Positions 32,666 through 41,567 of a stretch of 64,000 nucleotides of DNA are shown one piece after another. How positions within the stretch are numbered: position 1 is the stretch's first letter; the number at the start of each line of letters is the position of its first letter. The stretch is from Streptomyces populi (GTDB lineage: Bacteria; Actinomycetota; Actinomycetes; Streptomycetales; Streptomycetaceae): positions 170,054 through 234,053 of the forward strand of contig NZ_KZ626841.1 in assembly GCF_002911015.1 (NCBI RefSeq). The letters run 5' to 3'. The notes beneath the pieces were generated by a model. The model ran no database searches. It was not told where the DNA came from and worked only from the letters and a program-made list of their open reading frames with translations. The translations under genes and the position numbers were made by a program.

Positions 32666-33487
32666 TCAGGGCGCGGTGAAGAGGCCGGGGAAGCGGGGCG
32701 CGAGCCAGGGCTTGCGGCCCCGGACGAGGATGCGGCCGCGGAGGATGGGGCCCGCCTGTCCCTGGCGGCCGAGCGCCATCAGCAGGAAGGTGACCGGCTC
32801 GATGGAGATGGTGCAGTCCGGGCCGGCCGGCGGCCGCTCGTCGACGGTCACCGCGCCGTCGGCCAGCGTCACGCCGAACGCGCCGCCGCCCCACAGCCGT
32901 ACGGCGTAGCGGGCGTTCATGCCGGCGGTGTTGCGCGGCTCCGCCACCCGCGGCATCACCCTGAGCAGGAACGGCAGGGTCAGGCCGACCCGAGCCCGGT
33001 CGAGCATGTGCGGCCGGCCCAGCGCGCGGGCGAGGTCGTAGCCGTGGCCGAGCATGTGCGTGAGCAGGTACGCCCCGAGCTCCGGTGGGCTCATCGTGCC
33101 CAGCGGGGTGTCCACGGACCCCTCCGGGGTGCCTTCCTCCAGCGCCCTCGCGCAGGCGTCGGCGTGTTCGACGATCATCTCGGCCAGGGGTTCCGCCCGC
33201 CGCTCCCCGAACTCCGCCAGCGACCGCTCGTTGGCCCCGGCGAGGCTCTGCGGTGTGCCGTCCCCGTAGGGGCGCGGTCGCCCCGCCGCTATGTGGGCCA
33301 TCAGTTCGTTGGCCAGGCCGAGATGCGCGGCCGCCTCGCCGACGTTCCACTCGGCCCCGGGGATCCGGCGTTCCATGTCGGCGTCGGCCCGCAGCAGCGC
33401 GGCGATCTCCTCGGCGGTCTCGCGTATCGCCGTGCCCAGTCCGTCGGGCAGCGCCCTCCGTGCGTCCTGCCCCGCCACCGCGTCCAC
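32666..33487 (-). CDS. Maleylpyruvate isomerase-type (MDMPI/DinB-like) protein
   Basis: The 273-residue protein has an N-terminal mycothiol-dependent MDMPI/DinB helical bundle (AIRETAEEIAALLRADADMERRIPGAEWNVGEAAAHLGLANELMAHI) with His residues that could bind a metal. The C-terminal domain is SCP2-like (YAVRLWGGGAFGVTLADGAVTVDERPPAGPDCTISIEPVTFLLMALG). Such proteins use mycothiol in isomerase or transferase reactions. GTG 33487 is chosen because GGAGGGG sits about eight bases upstream; longer frames start in poor context. It is monocistronic and converges on the GH15 gene. Confidence 0.83.
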   Translation of the reverse strand: MDAVAGQDARRALPDGLGTAIRETAEEIAALLRADADMERRIPGAEWNVGEAAAHLGLANELMAHIAAGRPRPYGDGTPQSLAGANERSLAEFGERRAEPLAEMIVEHADACARALEEGTPEGSVDTPLGTMSPPELGAYLLTHMLGHGYDLARALGRPHMLDRARVGLTLPFLLRVMPRVAEPRNTAGMNARYAVRLWGGGAFGVTLADGAVTVDERPPAGPDCTISIEPVTFLLMALGRQGQAGPILRGRILVRGRKPWLAPRFPGLFTAP

Positions 33488-33816
33488 GTCGTTCGCCCCT
33501 CCTCGTCGGCCCCGCCCCATCCGGGCCGCGGGCGGACCGTGATGCGGCGAGGCGCCATGTGCCCACCGGGCGTACAGAAGACCAGGCATCGGAGGCGGCG
33601 ACAAGACCCTGAACAGGAAGGACGCGCGGAGGAGAGGGGACTCGGAAGGCATAAGGGGGCATTCGCGTCAGGGCCGGGGCCCGGCGGCGCGAGGGGTTCT
33701 CACGGCCGCCCGGGCACGCCGCCCCCTCCACCGCTTACCTCCCGGGTAATCGACGCCCCCGCGCGTGCCTGGCAGGGTCGTCCGTGTACGGAGAACGGAC
33801 AGCAGGAAGGGACGAC
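33488..33816. other. Divergent promoter gap of 329 bases
   Basis: There is no supported gene. The right end holds the dyad listed at 33735-33749 and the leader of the DUF1330 gene; the left end holds the ribosome site of the MDMPI gene. Confidence 0.4.
33735..33749. promoter_or_regulatory. TTACC-N5-GGTAA dyad before the DUF1330 gene
   Basis: TTACC (33735-33739) and GGTAA (33745-33749) form an inverted repeat with a TCCCG spacer, 67 bases before the DUF1330 start. No regulator gene is adjacent. Confidence 0.45.
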
Positions 33817-34179
33817 ATGACCGCGTACGTCATAGGGCACCTGCGGGAAGCCGCACCGCACCCCGAGATCGCCGAGTACATCGAGCGGATCGGTGCCACC
33901 TTCGAGCCGTACGGCGGCAGCTTCCTCGTGCACGTCTCGCGGCACGAGGTGCTCGAGGGCGGCTGGCCCGGCCATGTCGTCGTGATCGGCTTCCCCGGTG
34001 TCACCGAGGCGCGTGCCTGGTGGGACTCGCCCGCGTACCGGGAGATCGCTCCGCTGCGCTCACGGCACATCGACGGGGACATCATTCTGGTCCCGGGCGT
34101 TCCCGACGGCTACGACCCGACGGCCACCGCGAAGGCGATGCGGGAGACGCTCCCGGCCGGCCCCGGGGGCACGGACTGA
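33817..34179 (+). CDS. DUF1330 domain protein
   Basis: The 120-residue protein fits DUF1330, a small ferredoxin-like dimer domain: MTAYVIGHLREAAPHPEIAEYIERIGATFEPYGGSFLVHV, VVVIGFPGVTEARAWWDSPAYREIAPLRSRHIDGDIILVPGV. The catalytic role of the family is not settled; it is related in fold to ABM domains. ATG 33817 has GGAAGGGA upstream; an earlier in-frame ATG at 33784 adds 11 unconserved residues. The gene is single and ends in a strong hairpin. Confidence 0.88.
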   Translation: MTAYVIGHLREAAPHPEIAEYIERIGATFEPYGGSFLVHVSRHEVLEGGWPGHVVVIGFPGVTEARAWWDSPAYREIAPLRSRHIDGDIILVPGVPDGYDPTATAKAMRETLPAGPGGTD

Positions 34180-34220
34180 GGGGACGGCGCCGCCCGGACC
34201 TCGGGTGGCGCCGTCCCCTC
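34178..34220 (+). terminator. Terminator after the DUF1330 gene
   Basis: A 14-bp perfect stem (34178-34191 with 34207-34220) overlaps the DUF1330 stop codon. Confidence 0.8.
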
Positions 34221-34252
34221 GGGGCACCACGCGGCGGGAGGCCGCGAGCCGA

Positions 34253-34295
34253 CGGTCACGGACGGGGCACCCCCCGGGGGCCCCGTCCGTGACCG
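34253..34295 (-). terminator. Terminator after the chitinase gene
   Basis: A 16-bp perfect stem (34253-34268 with 34280-34295) closes an 11-base loop just beyond the chitinase stop on the minus strand. It forms a back-to-back pair with the hairpin at 34178-34220. Confidence 0.85.
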
Positions 34296-34303
34296 CTCAG
34301 GTG

Positions 34304-35530
34304 TCAGCAGGCGCCTTCGTCCTGCCACGGGCCCCAGTCGGCGCCGGTCGGCGCCTCGTTCTGGGTCCACCACTTGGCCTTCCAGTTGTGGTGGTTGTAC
34401 GAGGCCTCGTTGCCCGCGGTGTAGACCGTGGCCGCGTTCCAGGCCGCCTTGCAGCCGCCGCCCGGCGGTGTGGGCGTGGGCGTCGGGGTGGGGGTCGGTG
34501 TGGGCGTGCCGGTGGGCGGGGTCGCGCCGGCGAACTTCACCGAGTACTTCGCGAAGTCCCAGGAGTTCTGGGCCACGCTGGAGCAGGTGCCCGACGTACG
34601 GCCGCCGTTGTCGGCTGGGGAGCACTGGCGGTCGCGATTGAGGGACCAGAAGGTGAAGCGGTCCATGGTGTGGCTCGTGGCGAAGTCCAGCACCGTCTGG
34701 AAGTCGGCCTGGGAGAAGTACTCGCCGGTGTCGCTGCGGCCGTTCATGCCGGAGAAGCCCTCGTGGGCGTACGCGGTCGCCTGGTCCCAGCCGAACGTCG
34801 ACCGGAGGATCGTGTTGAAGTTGGCGAGCGCGCTCGTCTGGGACGCGGCGCCGTTGAAGCCGCCGTCGAACGGCATGATGGAGAAGTTGTTCGGGGTGAA
34901 GCCCTGGGACTTCGCCTCCAGCAGCATCTGCTTGCCGAACCAGCCTGTTCCGTCCGCCGTTCCGGCCGTGGTGACGGACACGTACAGGCCCGGGTTGTTC
35001 TGCTGGAGGATCTTGGCGGCGCCGATCTCGTTGTGCACGGCGGCCGTGTTCTCGTACTCCGGCTCCTCGAGGTCGAAGTCGATCGCGTGCAGGCCGTACT
35101 TGGTGATGACCTGCTGGTACGCGGCGGCGGTGGCGGCCGGGTCCGAGCAGGCCTGGCCGAGCTTGGTGCCGCCGTAGCCGCCGATCGAGACGGAGACGTC
35201 GCCGCCCTTGGCGCGGATGGTGTTGATGACCGACTGCACCGCGGTGTCCGAGGAGACGGGCGACGTTCCGCCCCAAGTGGGCGAGCACCCGCCGCCGTTG
35301 GGGGCGAGGACGAAGGCGAGCTGGAACGCCTTGAGGCCGGTGGCGTCCATGATGGCGCCCGCGTCCGGCGGATCGTTGTCCGTCGGCATCAGGTAGGGGG
35401 CGGCGGCGTACCACCGGTTGCCGAGCGCGGTGGTCGCGCCCGAGGCGCTGCCCGCGACGAGAGCGGTCGTGCCGACCGCGGCCAGGCTCACGGCGGCTGC
35501 CGCGCCCAGACATGCGCGAAGACGTCTCAC
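34304..35530 (-). CDS. Secreted GH18 chitinase with C-terminal CBM5/12-type chitin-binding domain
   Basis: The 408-residue precursor has a Sec signal (hydrophobic LGAAAAVSLAAVGTTALVAGSA). The GH18 domain (about 33-330) includes VSVSIGGYGG and the catalytic strand LHAIDFDLEEPEYE: the last two Asp and the acid Glu of DxxDxDxE are present, but the first Asp is His. A (TP)n linker at about 335-358 leads to a chitin-binding domain with WNAATVYTAGNEASYNHHNWKAKWW. The enzyme cuts chitin outside the cell. GTG 35530 has TCTGGAGG five bases upstream. Two TGGACTAGACCA boxes upstream point to DasR control. Confidence 0.92.
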   Translation of the reverse strand: MRRLRACLGAAAAVSLAAVGTTALVAGSASGATTALGNRWYAAAPYLMPTDNDPPDAGAIMDATGLKAFQLAFVLAPNGGGCSPTWGGTSPVSSDTAVQSVINTIRAKGGDVSVSIGGYGGTKLGQACSDPAATAAAYQQVITKYGLHAIDFDLEEPEYENTAAVHNEIGAAKILQQNNPGLYVSVTTAGTADGTGWFGKQMLLEAKSQGFTPNNFSIMPFDGGFNGAASQTSALANFNTILRSTFGWDQATAYAHEGFSGMNGRSDTGEYFSQADFQTVLDFATSHTMDRFTFWSLNRDRQCSPADNGGRTSGTCSSVAQNSWDFAKYSVKFAGATPPTGTPTPTPTPTPTPTPPGGGCKAAWNAATVYTAGNEASYNHHNWKAKWWTQNEAPTGADWGPWQDEGAC

Positions 35531-35594
35531 TGTGCCTCCAGAGGGGTGGGGGAGCCTCCAGCCTCCGGGCTCTGTCGCGATCACGTCAATATGT

Positions 35595-35627
35595 TGGACT
35601 AGACCAAATGAGTTTTGGACTAGACCA
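35595..35627 (-). promoter_or_regulatory. Two DasR-type (dre) boxes in the chitinase promoter
   Basis: TGGACTAGACCA occurs at 35595-35606 and again at 35616-35627, 21 bases apart. Each differs by one base from the palindrome TGGTCTAGACCA, which is the core of DasR-responsive elements and of the direct repeats known at Streptomyces chitinase promoters. Repression relieved by glucosamine phosphates is expected from that knowledge. Confidence 0.85.
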
Positions 35628-35735
35628 GATGAACTCTTTACCCGTCGGCCGTCCCGGCCGGGACCGTGCGGTGGCCCGCGGTGCCGACTGCCGGGCCCCG
35701 GGGCGCCGTTGTCGGTACGGCAGGTCCTCCGGCTG

Positions 35736-36374
35736 TCAGTACGGCAGGCCCTCCGACGCGGCGTGGAGCGCGGCGTGCAGGCATGCGGCCAGGTCCTCCT
35801 CCGAGGCCCGTGCCTCGTCGGCGAAACGTACGGCGAAGTCCTCCGCCGCCGCGCGCAGCGCTCCGTTGACGGTGGCCGCGTGCACCTTCACCCGCAGGTC
35901 GTCGGCGCTCCCTCCGGAGCGCCGGGCGAGGACCTCGGTGAGGACGGGCAGCGCGTCGTCGTGCGCCTGGAGCCAGACGGCACGCAGTGCGGGCTCGGTG
36001 GGGGTCATGCGGATCAGGTCGAGCACCGCGGGGTCGGCGGACGGCAGCGTCCCGTGGCGACAGGAACGGGTGAGGAAGTCCAGCAGGCCGGTCTCCGGCG
36101 GCCAGTGCCGCAGTTGGTCCGTGGCGGCGTCGAGTCCCGCCGTGAGCAACGGACGTACGCAGCTCTCCTTGGTGGGGAAGTGGCGCCACAGCGTACGGGT
36201 CGAGACGCCCACCGCCTCCGCGATCTGGTCCCCGGTGGTGCTCGTGACGCCCTGGGAGACGAACAGGCGCACGGCCTCGCGGGCTATGTCCAGCCGGAGG
36301 GCCTCCTTGCGTCGTTCGCTCAGTGACGGCCGCGCGGCCGTCGTGGCCCGGTCTGCGGGTGCCGCTTCGCGCAC
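35736..36374 (-). CDS. TetR/AcrR family regulator
   Basis: The 212-residue protein has an N-terminal HTH (RLDIAREAVRLFVSQGVTSTTGDQIAEAVGVSTRTLWRHFPTKESCV, about residues 27-72) followed by a helical ligand domain. It starts at GTG 36374 after GGTGGTGGGG. Its own upstream region has the palindrome TGTCACT-G-AGTGACA at 36450-36464, a likely autoregulatory site. It is upstream of the chitinase on the same strand, but the 205-bp gap with DasR boxes makes joint control unlikely. The lipase gene diverges 610 bp away and is a possible target. Confidence 0.9.
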   Translation of the reverse strand: MREAAPADRATTAARPSLSERRKEALRLDIAREAVRLFVSQGVTSTTGDQIAEAVGVSTRTLWRHFPTKESCVRPLLTAGLDAATDQLRHWPPETGLLDFLTRSCRHGTLPSADPAVLDLIRMTPTEPALRAVWLQAHDDALPVLTEVLARRSGGSADDLRVKVHAATVNGALRAAAEDFAVRFADEARASEEDLAACLHAALHAASEGLPY

Positions 36375-36449
36375 CGTCGCCCCACCACCCCTGTCTCATC
36401 GACCGGAGCAGCATATCGAGCCGCGCAGAACTGACGCGTGCAGACATCT

Positions 36450-36464
36450 TGTCACTGAGTGACA
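36450..36464. promoter_or_regulatory. TetR-type palindrome
   Basis: TGTCACT-G-AGTGACA is a perfect 15-bp dyad 76 bases before the TetR start. An imperfect dyad with TACTC and GAGTA arms lies nearby, around 36470-36500. Confidence 0.6.
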
Positions 36465-36654
36465 TCCGCTCCTACTCTCCTGATGTGACTCGGGAGTAAC
36501 TAGTGGGCGTCGAACGGGACTTCGACGTCCGCCACTTCCGGGAACAGAGACAGGAACAGAGCGGCACAGGACAGCGGGAAACGGAACGCGACGGCGGAGC
36601 AGCAGCCACGAGCCCCCAGGCTCCGCCGAACACGGAACCCTCCGGCCACGCCGC

Positions 36655-36684
36655 CCCGCCCGACGTCGTACGACGTCGGGCGGG
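36655..36684. repeat. Perfect 30-bp palindrome, no loop
   Basis: CCCGCCCGACGTCGT (36655-36669) is followed directly by its complement (36670-36684). It is far from both genes (300 bases from the lipase start), so it may be a processing or termination hairpin of an upstream RNA, or a protein-binding dyad. Confidence 0.7.
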
Positions 36685-36983
36685 CGCCGTACCGCGCGCC
36701 GTCCGGCCGACGGCGCGCGGGCGGTGCCTTCGTCCTGTCCGCCTCCGCGACGCGGCCGGGCGTGGTCCCGCCCTGCCCGCGTCCGGACCGGGGCGCCGCC
36801 CTTCCCCCTTCACCGACCCGGAACGCCGCCGGCAGTCCCCCGGTTGCGGCCCGGTCGGCACCCCGGCCGCAACCGGCGCCACTCCATGGACGCCGGCACC
36901 CCAGCGACACCCGGCGTCGCGCCATCGACGCCGTCGGCCGCCCGCACGACCCCCACGTTTTGACGAAGCAGGGAGTGAGCCGT

Positions 36984-38441
36984 ATGGAACGACCCCACAG
37001 CACCCCTCAGCCCCACAGCACCCCTCAGCCCCACGGCACCTGTCAGCCGCACCCGGTGTCCGGCCGGCGTCCCCGCGCGGAGCGGCCCTCGCCCTCCGCG
37101 CACCCCGGTCCCGCCGCACGGAACCGGGGCCGCCTCCTCGCCACCGCACTCGCGGTGCTCGCCTGCCTGGGCGTCCAGGCGCTCCCCGCGGCGGCCGCAG
37201 GCACGGGCGACGTGGTGTCCCGGGGCGTGACCATCCCCGCGTTCTACACGCCGCCCGCGAACCTCCCCGCCGCCAACGGCGCCCTGATCCGCAGCGAACC
37301 CCTCCCCCTCGCGATCAGCCTGCCCGGCCTCGACGGTCCGCTCCCCGGCACCGCGACCCGTCTGATGTACAAGTCGACCGACTCCAACGGGCGGCCCGTC
37401 GCCGTGACCGGCGCCTACATCGAACCCTCCGCCGACTGGAAGGGCGACGGTCCGCGCCCCCTGGTGGCCGTGGCCCCCGGCACCATGGGCCAGGGCGACC
37501 AGTGCGCGGCCTCCATGGGTCTTCAGCACCCGATCACCCTGAACGGCGAGACGGTCTCGGTCGGTTACGAGGACCTCGCCATCTACCGGCTCCTCGCCAC
37601 CGGCGCGGCGGTGGTCGTCACCGACTACGTCGGGCTCGGCGCCACCGACCGGCTCCACACGTACGTCAACCGCCTCGACGGCGGCCACGCGCTGCTCGAC
37701 GCCGTCCGCGCGGCCCGCGCGCTGACCGGGGCGTCGGTCACCTCCGCCTCACCCGTCGGCCTCTTCGGCTACAGCCAGGGCGGCGGCGCCAGCGCGTCGG
37801 CGGCCGAACTCCAGCCCTCCTACGCCCCGGACGTCACACTGGCCGGGACCTATTCCGGCGCGCCGCCCGCCGACCTCACCGAAGTGATCAAGGGTATCGA
37901 CGGCAGCGCCCTCGCCGGCGCCCTGGGCTGGTCCCTCAACGGCTTCCTACAGGCCGACCCCGACCTGCAGGCCGTCGCCGACGCGAACCTCAACGCCGCG
38001 GGGAAGGCCGCGCTGAACGACCTCTCCACGACATGCGTCGGCGACGCGATCCTCGGCTACGCGTTCAAGAAGAGCACGTCCTGGACGAAGGACGGCAAGT
38101 CCGTCAGCCAACTGGTCGAGAGCTCGCCCGAGCTCCAGAGGACCCTCGACGAGCAACGCATCGGAAACCTCGAGCCGACCAGTCCCGTACGGCTGGTCAC
38201 CGGGGTCCAGGACGACATCGTCCCGCACGCCCAGGCGCGTCAGCTCGCCGTCGACTGGTGCCGCAAGGGCGCCGACATCACCTATGACGCCGTCATCCTG
38301 CCGAACCTCGGCGACAAACTGCTCACCAACCACATGGCGCCCCTCCTCACCGACCAGGGCGACGCCATCTCATGGCTGACCGACCGTCTGGAGGGCAAGC
38401 GCGCCTTCTCCAACTGCTGGACGATGCCCCTCCAGCCCTGA
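36984..38441 (+). CDS. Secreted lipase, LIP family
   Basis: The 485-residue precursor has an unusually long N-terminal region with HSTPQP-type repeats (residues 3-20), then a signal-like helix (LLATALAVLACLGVQALPAAAAG, about 51-72). The mature enzyme is an alpha/beta hydrolase of the secretory lipase (LIP) family: VTGAYIEPSADW, VAPGTMGQGDQCAAS, VTDYVGLGATDRLHTYVNR and nucleophile elbow GLFGYSQGGGAS. Later Asp and His residues in VTGVQDDIVPH and TNHMAPL complete a likely triad. It should hydrolyse triacylglycerol or other esters outside the cell. ATG 36984 has GGGAG eight bases upstream. Confidence 0.9.
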   Translation: MERPHSTPQPHSTPQPHGTCQPHPVSGRRPRAERPSPSAHPGPAARNRGRLLATALAVLACLGVQALPAAAAGTGDVVSRGVTIPAFYTPPANLPAANGALIRSEPLPLAISLPGLDGPLPGTATRLMYKSTDSNGRPVAVTGAYIEPSADWKGDGPRPLVAVAPGTMGQGDQCAASMGLQHPITLNGETVSVGYEDLAIYRLLATGAAVVVTDYVGLGATDRLHTYVNRLDGGHALLDAVRAARALTGASVTSASPVGLFGYSQGGGASASAAELQPSYAPDVTLAGTYSGAPPADLTEVIKGIDGSALAGALGWSLNGFLQADPDLQAVADANLNAAGKAALNDLSTTCVGDAILGYAFKKSTSWTKDGKSVSQLVESSPELQRTLDEQRIGNLEPTSPVRLVTGVQDDIVPHAQARQLAVDWCRKGADITYDAVILPNLGDKLLTNHMAPLLTDQGDAISWLTDRLEGKRAFSNCWTMPLQP

Positions 38442-38452
38442 CCCGCGCGGTG

Positions 38453-38485
38453 CGGGCCCGGCGCCGTTCCACGGCGCCGGGCCCG
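38453..38485 (+). terminator. Terminator after the lipase
   Basis: A 15-bp perfect stem (38453-38467 with 38471-38485) with a TCC loop lies 12 bases after the lipase stop. Confidence 0.85.
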
Positions 38486-38621
38486 TCCGCCCGCGTGGAT
38501 CCGATCCGAAAGGCAAGCGGTCGTCATCGCTCAAGGAGTGCCCATTAGCGGCAAAGCACCGTGAAACCGTCCGGGAATTCCTAGGCTCGCCTCCTGTTTC
38601 TCAGCATCCGGGAGGACCCGC

Positions 38622-41567
38622 GTGCCGCAACACCATCGGACGAACGAGAACGATCTCGTCCTCCCCAGTGGTTTCGACGACATCGTCCGAGTGATCGACC
38701 GGTACGTCGTCGACCGCCGGACCGGCGTCCCGCACGGGCGGCAGCACCCGAGACACCGGCTGCCCGCCCTGCTCCTCACCCGCGAGCCCGCGCCCGGCAC
38801 GACCGCGGACGGCGCCACCGCGCCCGGCGCCCCGCCGGCGGACACCGGACAGGGCGAGCCCGATCCCGCGCTCCCGGACCTGGTGCACCTCTACCACCAC
38901 CGCCTGGTGCGCCTCGACACGGGCGGGACGGGCCACCTGGCCAGCCTCGCGCCCCACGCGCTGGTCGACGAGGAACTGCTCGCCTGCGAGCACCCCGGGG
39001 AGGGCGCCGAGGAGCGGGACGGCCCCCACGTACGGCTGCTGGACCGGGTGGCCAGACAGCTGCGCGTCACCATGCCGGACGGTTCCGGCACCTTGCGGCT
39101 GCCCGAGTTCGACGCGTGTCTGTCGGTGCTGCGCGCCGCCGTCGTCGACGGCGACGTGCGGGACGAGCGGCGGGCGCTGCGCGACCGGATCTACGACAAG
39201 TACGCCTGGAAGTTCGGCTTCGCCGCCGAGGTCGGCGCCCTCGGCGAGGAACTCGGCGCCAGACACTGGTCGGCCGTCACGAAGCTGGTGACCACGCCAC
39301 TGGCCTGGCTGTGGCGGTGGTCGTACGGTGTGCGGATCGACCGCGGCGCCCGCCTCCGGTGGGTCGGCGGGATGCTGGACGAGCCGGGGCGCAGCTTCCT
39401 CAACGCCGCCCTGTCCCTGCGCGACGCCCACCTGCGTTCCCGGGCCCAGGACAGGGCCGACCGGGAGGGGCCCGCCGACGCGGGGGCCCCGGTGGTCCCG
39501 GCCGGGTCCGCGGCCTCCGCCGTGTCGGCCCGCGACGAGGCCGTGGTCCGGCAGGTCCTGCTGACCGCGCTCATCCACGACCTGGCGCGGGCGGCCCGCC
39601 CGCCGGTGTGGAGCGCGCGCAGGCCCCGGAGGCGATGGCCCTTCGTCCTGCTGCTGCCGACGGTCGGCGGCGACGGTTCCCCGAGCCGCAAACTCCTGAA
39701 CTCCTTCTCCGCCGTGGCCGAGGAGACCGGGAACTGCCCCCTGCTCGTCCTCGGCGCCGCCACGGCGGACATCCCGCCGTACGCCGTCGGCCTGCCCCGG
39801 CCTGGGGTCCCGAGCCAGAATCCCGGGCCGAGCACCTACGGCGCGACGGCTCGTGCGGTGGCCTCGGTACTCGCCGCGGGTGCCTCGGGGCAGCAGGTCG
39901 AGGCGGTGCGCGCGGTGCCGCTGTCCCGTGTGCCCGACAACGGGACGAGCGCCGAACGGCCCGCGGCGCAGCGGACGGTGCGCTCCCGCGAGCGGCGCGC
40001 GAGCGACTGGCTGCGTCCCGTCGTGGCCGCCGCGGCCGTGCTGGCGGTGGTCGCCGCCGGACTGTTCCAGGTGCCGTGGCCCGGTGCGGCGCCCACCGGC
40101 ACCGAAGCCGCCCCCGCACCCCGTGCCACCGACACCTGGTGTCCGAAGGTCGGCACCGGCGAACGGGTGGGGATCACCGACGGCAGCGACGACTGCGAGC
40201 TCGCCCACGGTCTGTACGCGGACGAACTGCGTTCCCTCGAAGCCCGGCTGGGCCGCCAGAACGCGGAGGTCGACCGGTCCAGGCCCTATCGCACCCTGGT
40301 CTTCTTCGCCCCGCTGAGCGTCGGCTCCACATCGCGCCGCGCCGTGCCCACGGGTCTCCAGATGCTGCGCGGCGCGCTGCTCGCCCAGCACCAGGCGAAC
40401 AAGCTGCTCCTCAAGTCACAGATGCCGATCCGGCTGCTCGTCGCCAACGCGGGCGAATACTTCACCTTCGGATCGCGCGGCGGACTCAACACGAAGAACC
40501 ACAGCGGCGTCGACGTGGCCCGCATGATCATCGACCGTATCCAGCGGGACCGCATCGCCGGCGTCATCGGTCTCACGCAGAGCCGTCCGGAGTCCCTCCA
40601 GGCGGCGATCGAACTCGATGCCCAGGGCGTCACGGTCCTCGGCACCGGGGTCTCCGGCCAGCCCATGGTCGAGGGTGACTCCCCGGTGTCGTACTTCCAG
40701 CTCTCGGCGCCGGACGAACGGGTCGCGCGCGTCATGGCCTCCTTCGCCCGGCGCTCGCCCCGGCTGGCGGCGCTGACCAAGATCCCCCAGGGACACACCG
40801 CTCCCGCCGCCGTCCTGGTCTTCGACCCGCACGACCACTACTTCAGCGTGGACCTGAAGAAGCGGTTCATCCGCAACTACGGTTCGGCGGGGCCGGTCTA
40901 CCCGGTGCCGTACGGCGAATCGAGCAAGGACGCCCAGACCCCCTCGGTGGCGGCCGGCATCTGCGCGCTGGTCCGCAGGACCGACGGGTTCGTCCTCTAC
41001 GCGGGCCGGTCCAGCGTCATGTACGACCTGTTCTACTACCTCCAGAAGGACAAGGAGTGCCGTACGCACCGGGGCCGCATCGCCGTGCTGGCCGAGAGCG
41101 CCGCTCCCAGTCTCGTACTGCATCCGGAACTGATGGCACAGCAGTACGGCTCGCTCAGCCTCTTCTACAACCAGTTCAGCCTGCCCGACGACAAGGGGGC
41201 CTTCGCCACCGACTTCCGGAAGGAGTACGCGGTCCCGTCCGACAGCGACGCCGCCGCCGGGTACGACGCGCTGAACGTCTTCTTCACGGTGATGAACGAC
41301 ATCGCGGTCACCGACCCGAAGTTCACCCCCAGCGCCGTCGTCACCTATCTCCAGTCGACGGGGGTCACGAACTTCGTCGGCGAGTCGGGGATCATGACCT
41401 TCGGCAAGGGCCACAAGTACCCGGTGAACAAGGAGATCGACATCCGGGAGATCACCGCGGACGGCAAGAAGGTCACCGACCTGACGTGCGGAGCCGTGGC
41501 CGCGGAGGAGAAACCGGTGACGCGCTGGGGCCCCTCCGGGGACTTCCTCTGTCCCGACGACGACTGA
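38622..41567 (+). CDS. Membrane protein with unknown cytoplasmic region fused to an extracellular type I substrate-binding domain
   Basis: The 981-residue protein has two large parts around one helix (about 465-482). The N-terminal region (1-460) starts LVLPSGFDDIVRVIDRYVVDRRTGVPHG, includes DKYAWKFGFAAEVGALGEELG and later RRWPFVLLLPTVGGDGSPSRKLLNSFSAVAEETGNCPLLVLGA. This last part resembles an NTPase-like fold, but I see no Walker A. The C-terminal region (about 530-965) is a type I periplasmic-binding fold: IAGVIGLTQSRPESLQAAIELDAQGVTVLGTG, a Leu/Ile/Val-binding-protein-like plan. No ABC permease genes are nearby, so a sensor role is more likely than transport. GTG 38622 has GGAGG six bases upstream. 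Confidence 0.75.
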   Translation: MPQHHRTNENDLVLPSGFDDIVRVIDRYVVDRRTGVPHGRQHPRHRLPALLLTREPAPGTTADGATAPGAPPADTGQGEPDPALPDLVHLYHHRLVRLDTGGTGHLASLAPHALVDEELLACEHPGEGAEERDGPHVRLLDRVARQLRVTMPDGSGTLRLPEFDACLSVLRAAVVDGDVRDERRALRDRIYDKYAWKFGFAAEVGALGEELGARHWSAVTKLVTTPLAWLWRWSYGVRIDRGARLRWVGGMLDEPGRSFLNAALSLRDAHLRSRAQDRADREGPADAGAPVVPAGSAASAVSARDEAVVRQVLLTALIHDLARAARPPVWSARRPRRRWPFVLLLPTVGGDGSPSRKLLNSFSAVAEETGNCPLLVLGAATADIPPYAVGLPRPGVPSQNPGPSTYGATARAVASVLAAGASGQQVEAVRAVPLSRVPDNGTSAERPAAQRTVRSRERRASDWLRPVVAAAAVLAVVAAGLFQVPWPGAAPTGTEAAPAPRATDTWCPKVGTGERVGITDGSDDCELAHGLYADELRSLEARLGRQNAEVDRSRPYRTLVFFAPLSVGSTSRRAVPTGLQMLRGALLAQHQANKLLLKSQMPIRLLVANAGEYFTFGSRGGLNTKNHSGVDVARMIIDRIQRDRIAGVIGLTQSRPESLQAAIELDAQGVTVLGTGVSGQPMVEGDSPVSYFQLSAPDERVARVMASFARRSPRLAALTKIPQGHTAPAAVLVFDPHDHYFSVDLKKRFIRNYGSAGPVYPVPYGESSKDAQTPSVAAGICALVRRTDGFVLYAGRSSVMYDLFYYLQKDKECRTHRGRIAVLAESAAPSLVLHPELMAQQYGSLSLFYNQFSLPDDKGAFATDFRKEYAVPSDSDAAAGYDALNVFFTVMNDIAVTDPKFTPSAVVTYLQSTGVTNFVGESGIMTFGKGHKYPVNKEIDIREITADGKKVTDLTCGAVAAEEKPVTRWGPSGDFLCPDDD

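Larger units (their letters stand above)
36375..36983. other. Long gene-free gap between TetR and the lipase
   Basis: In 609 bases there is no reading frame with a credible start and homology. Open frames exist but have a Pro/Arg-rich composition typical of shadow frames. The gap contains the two palindromes listed at 36450-36464 and 36655-36684. Confidence 0.45.

Noticed and set aside
36503..38287. 594-codon plus-strand frame upstream of and across the lipase
   Set aside because: It is Arg/Pro/His-rich throughout and is out of frame with the lipase, whose motifs and signal are clear.
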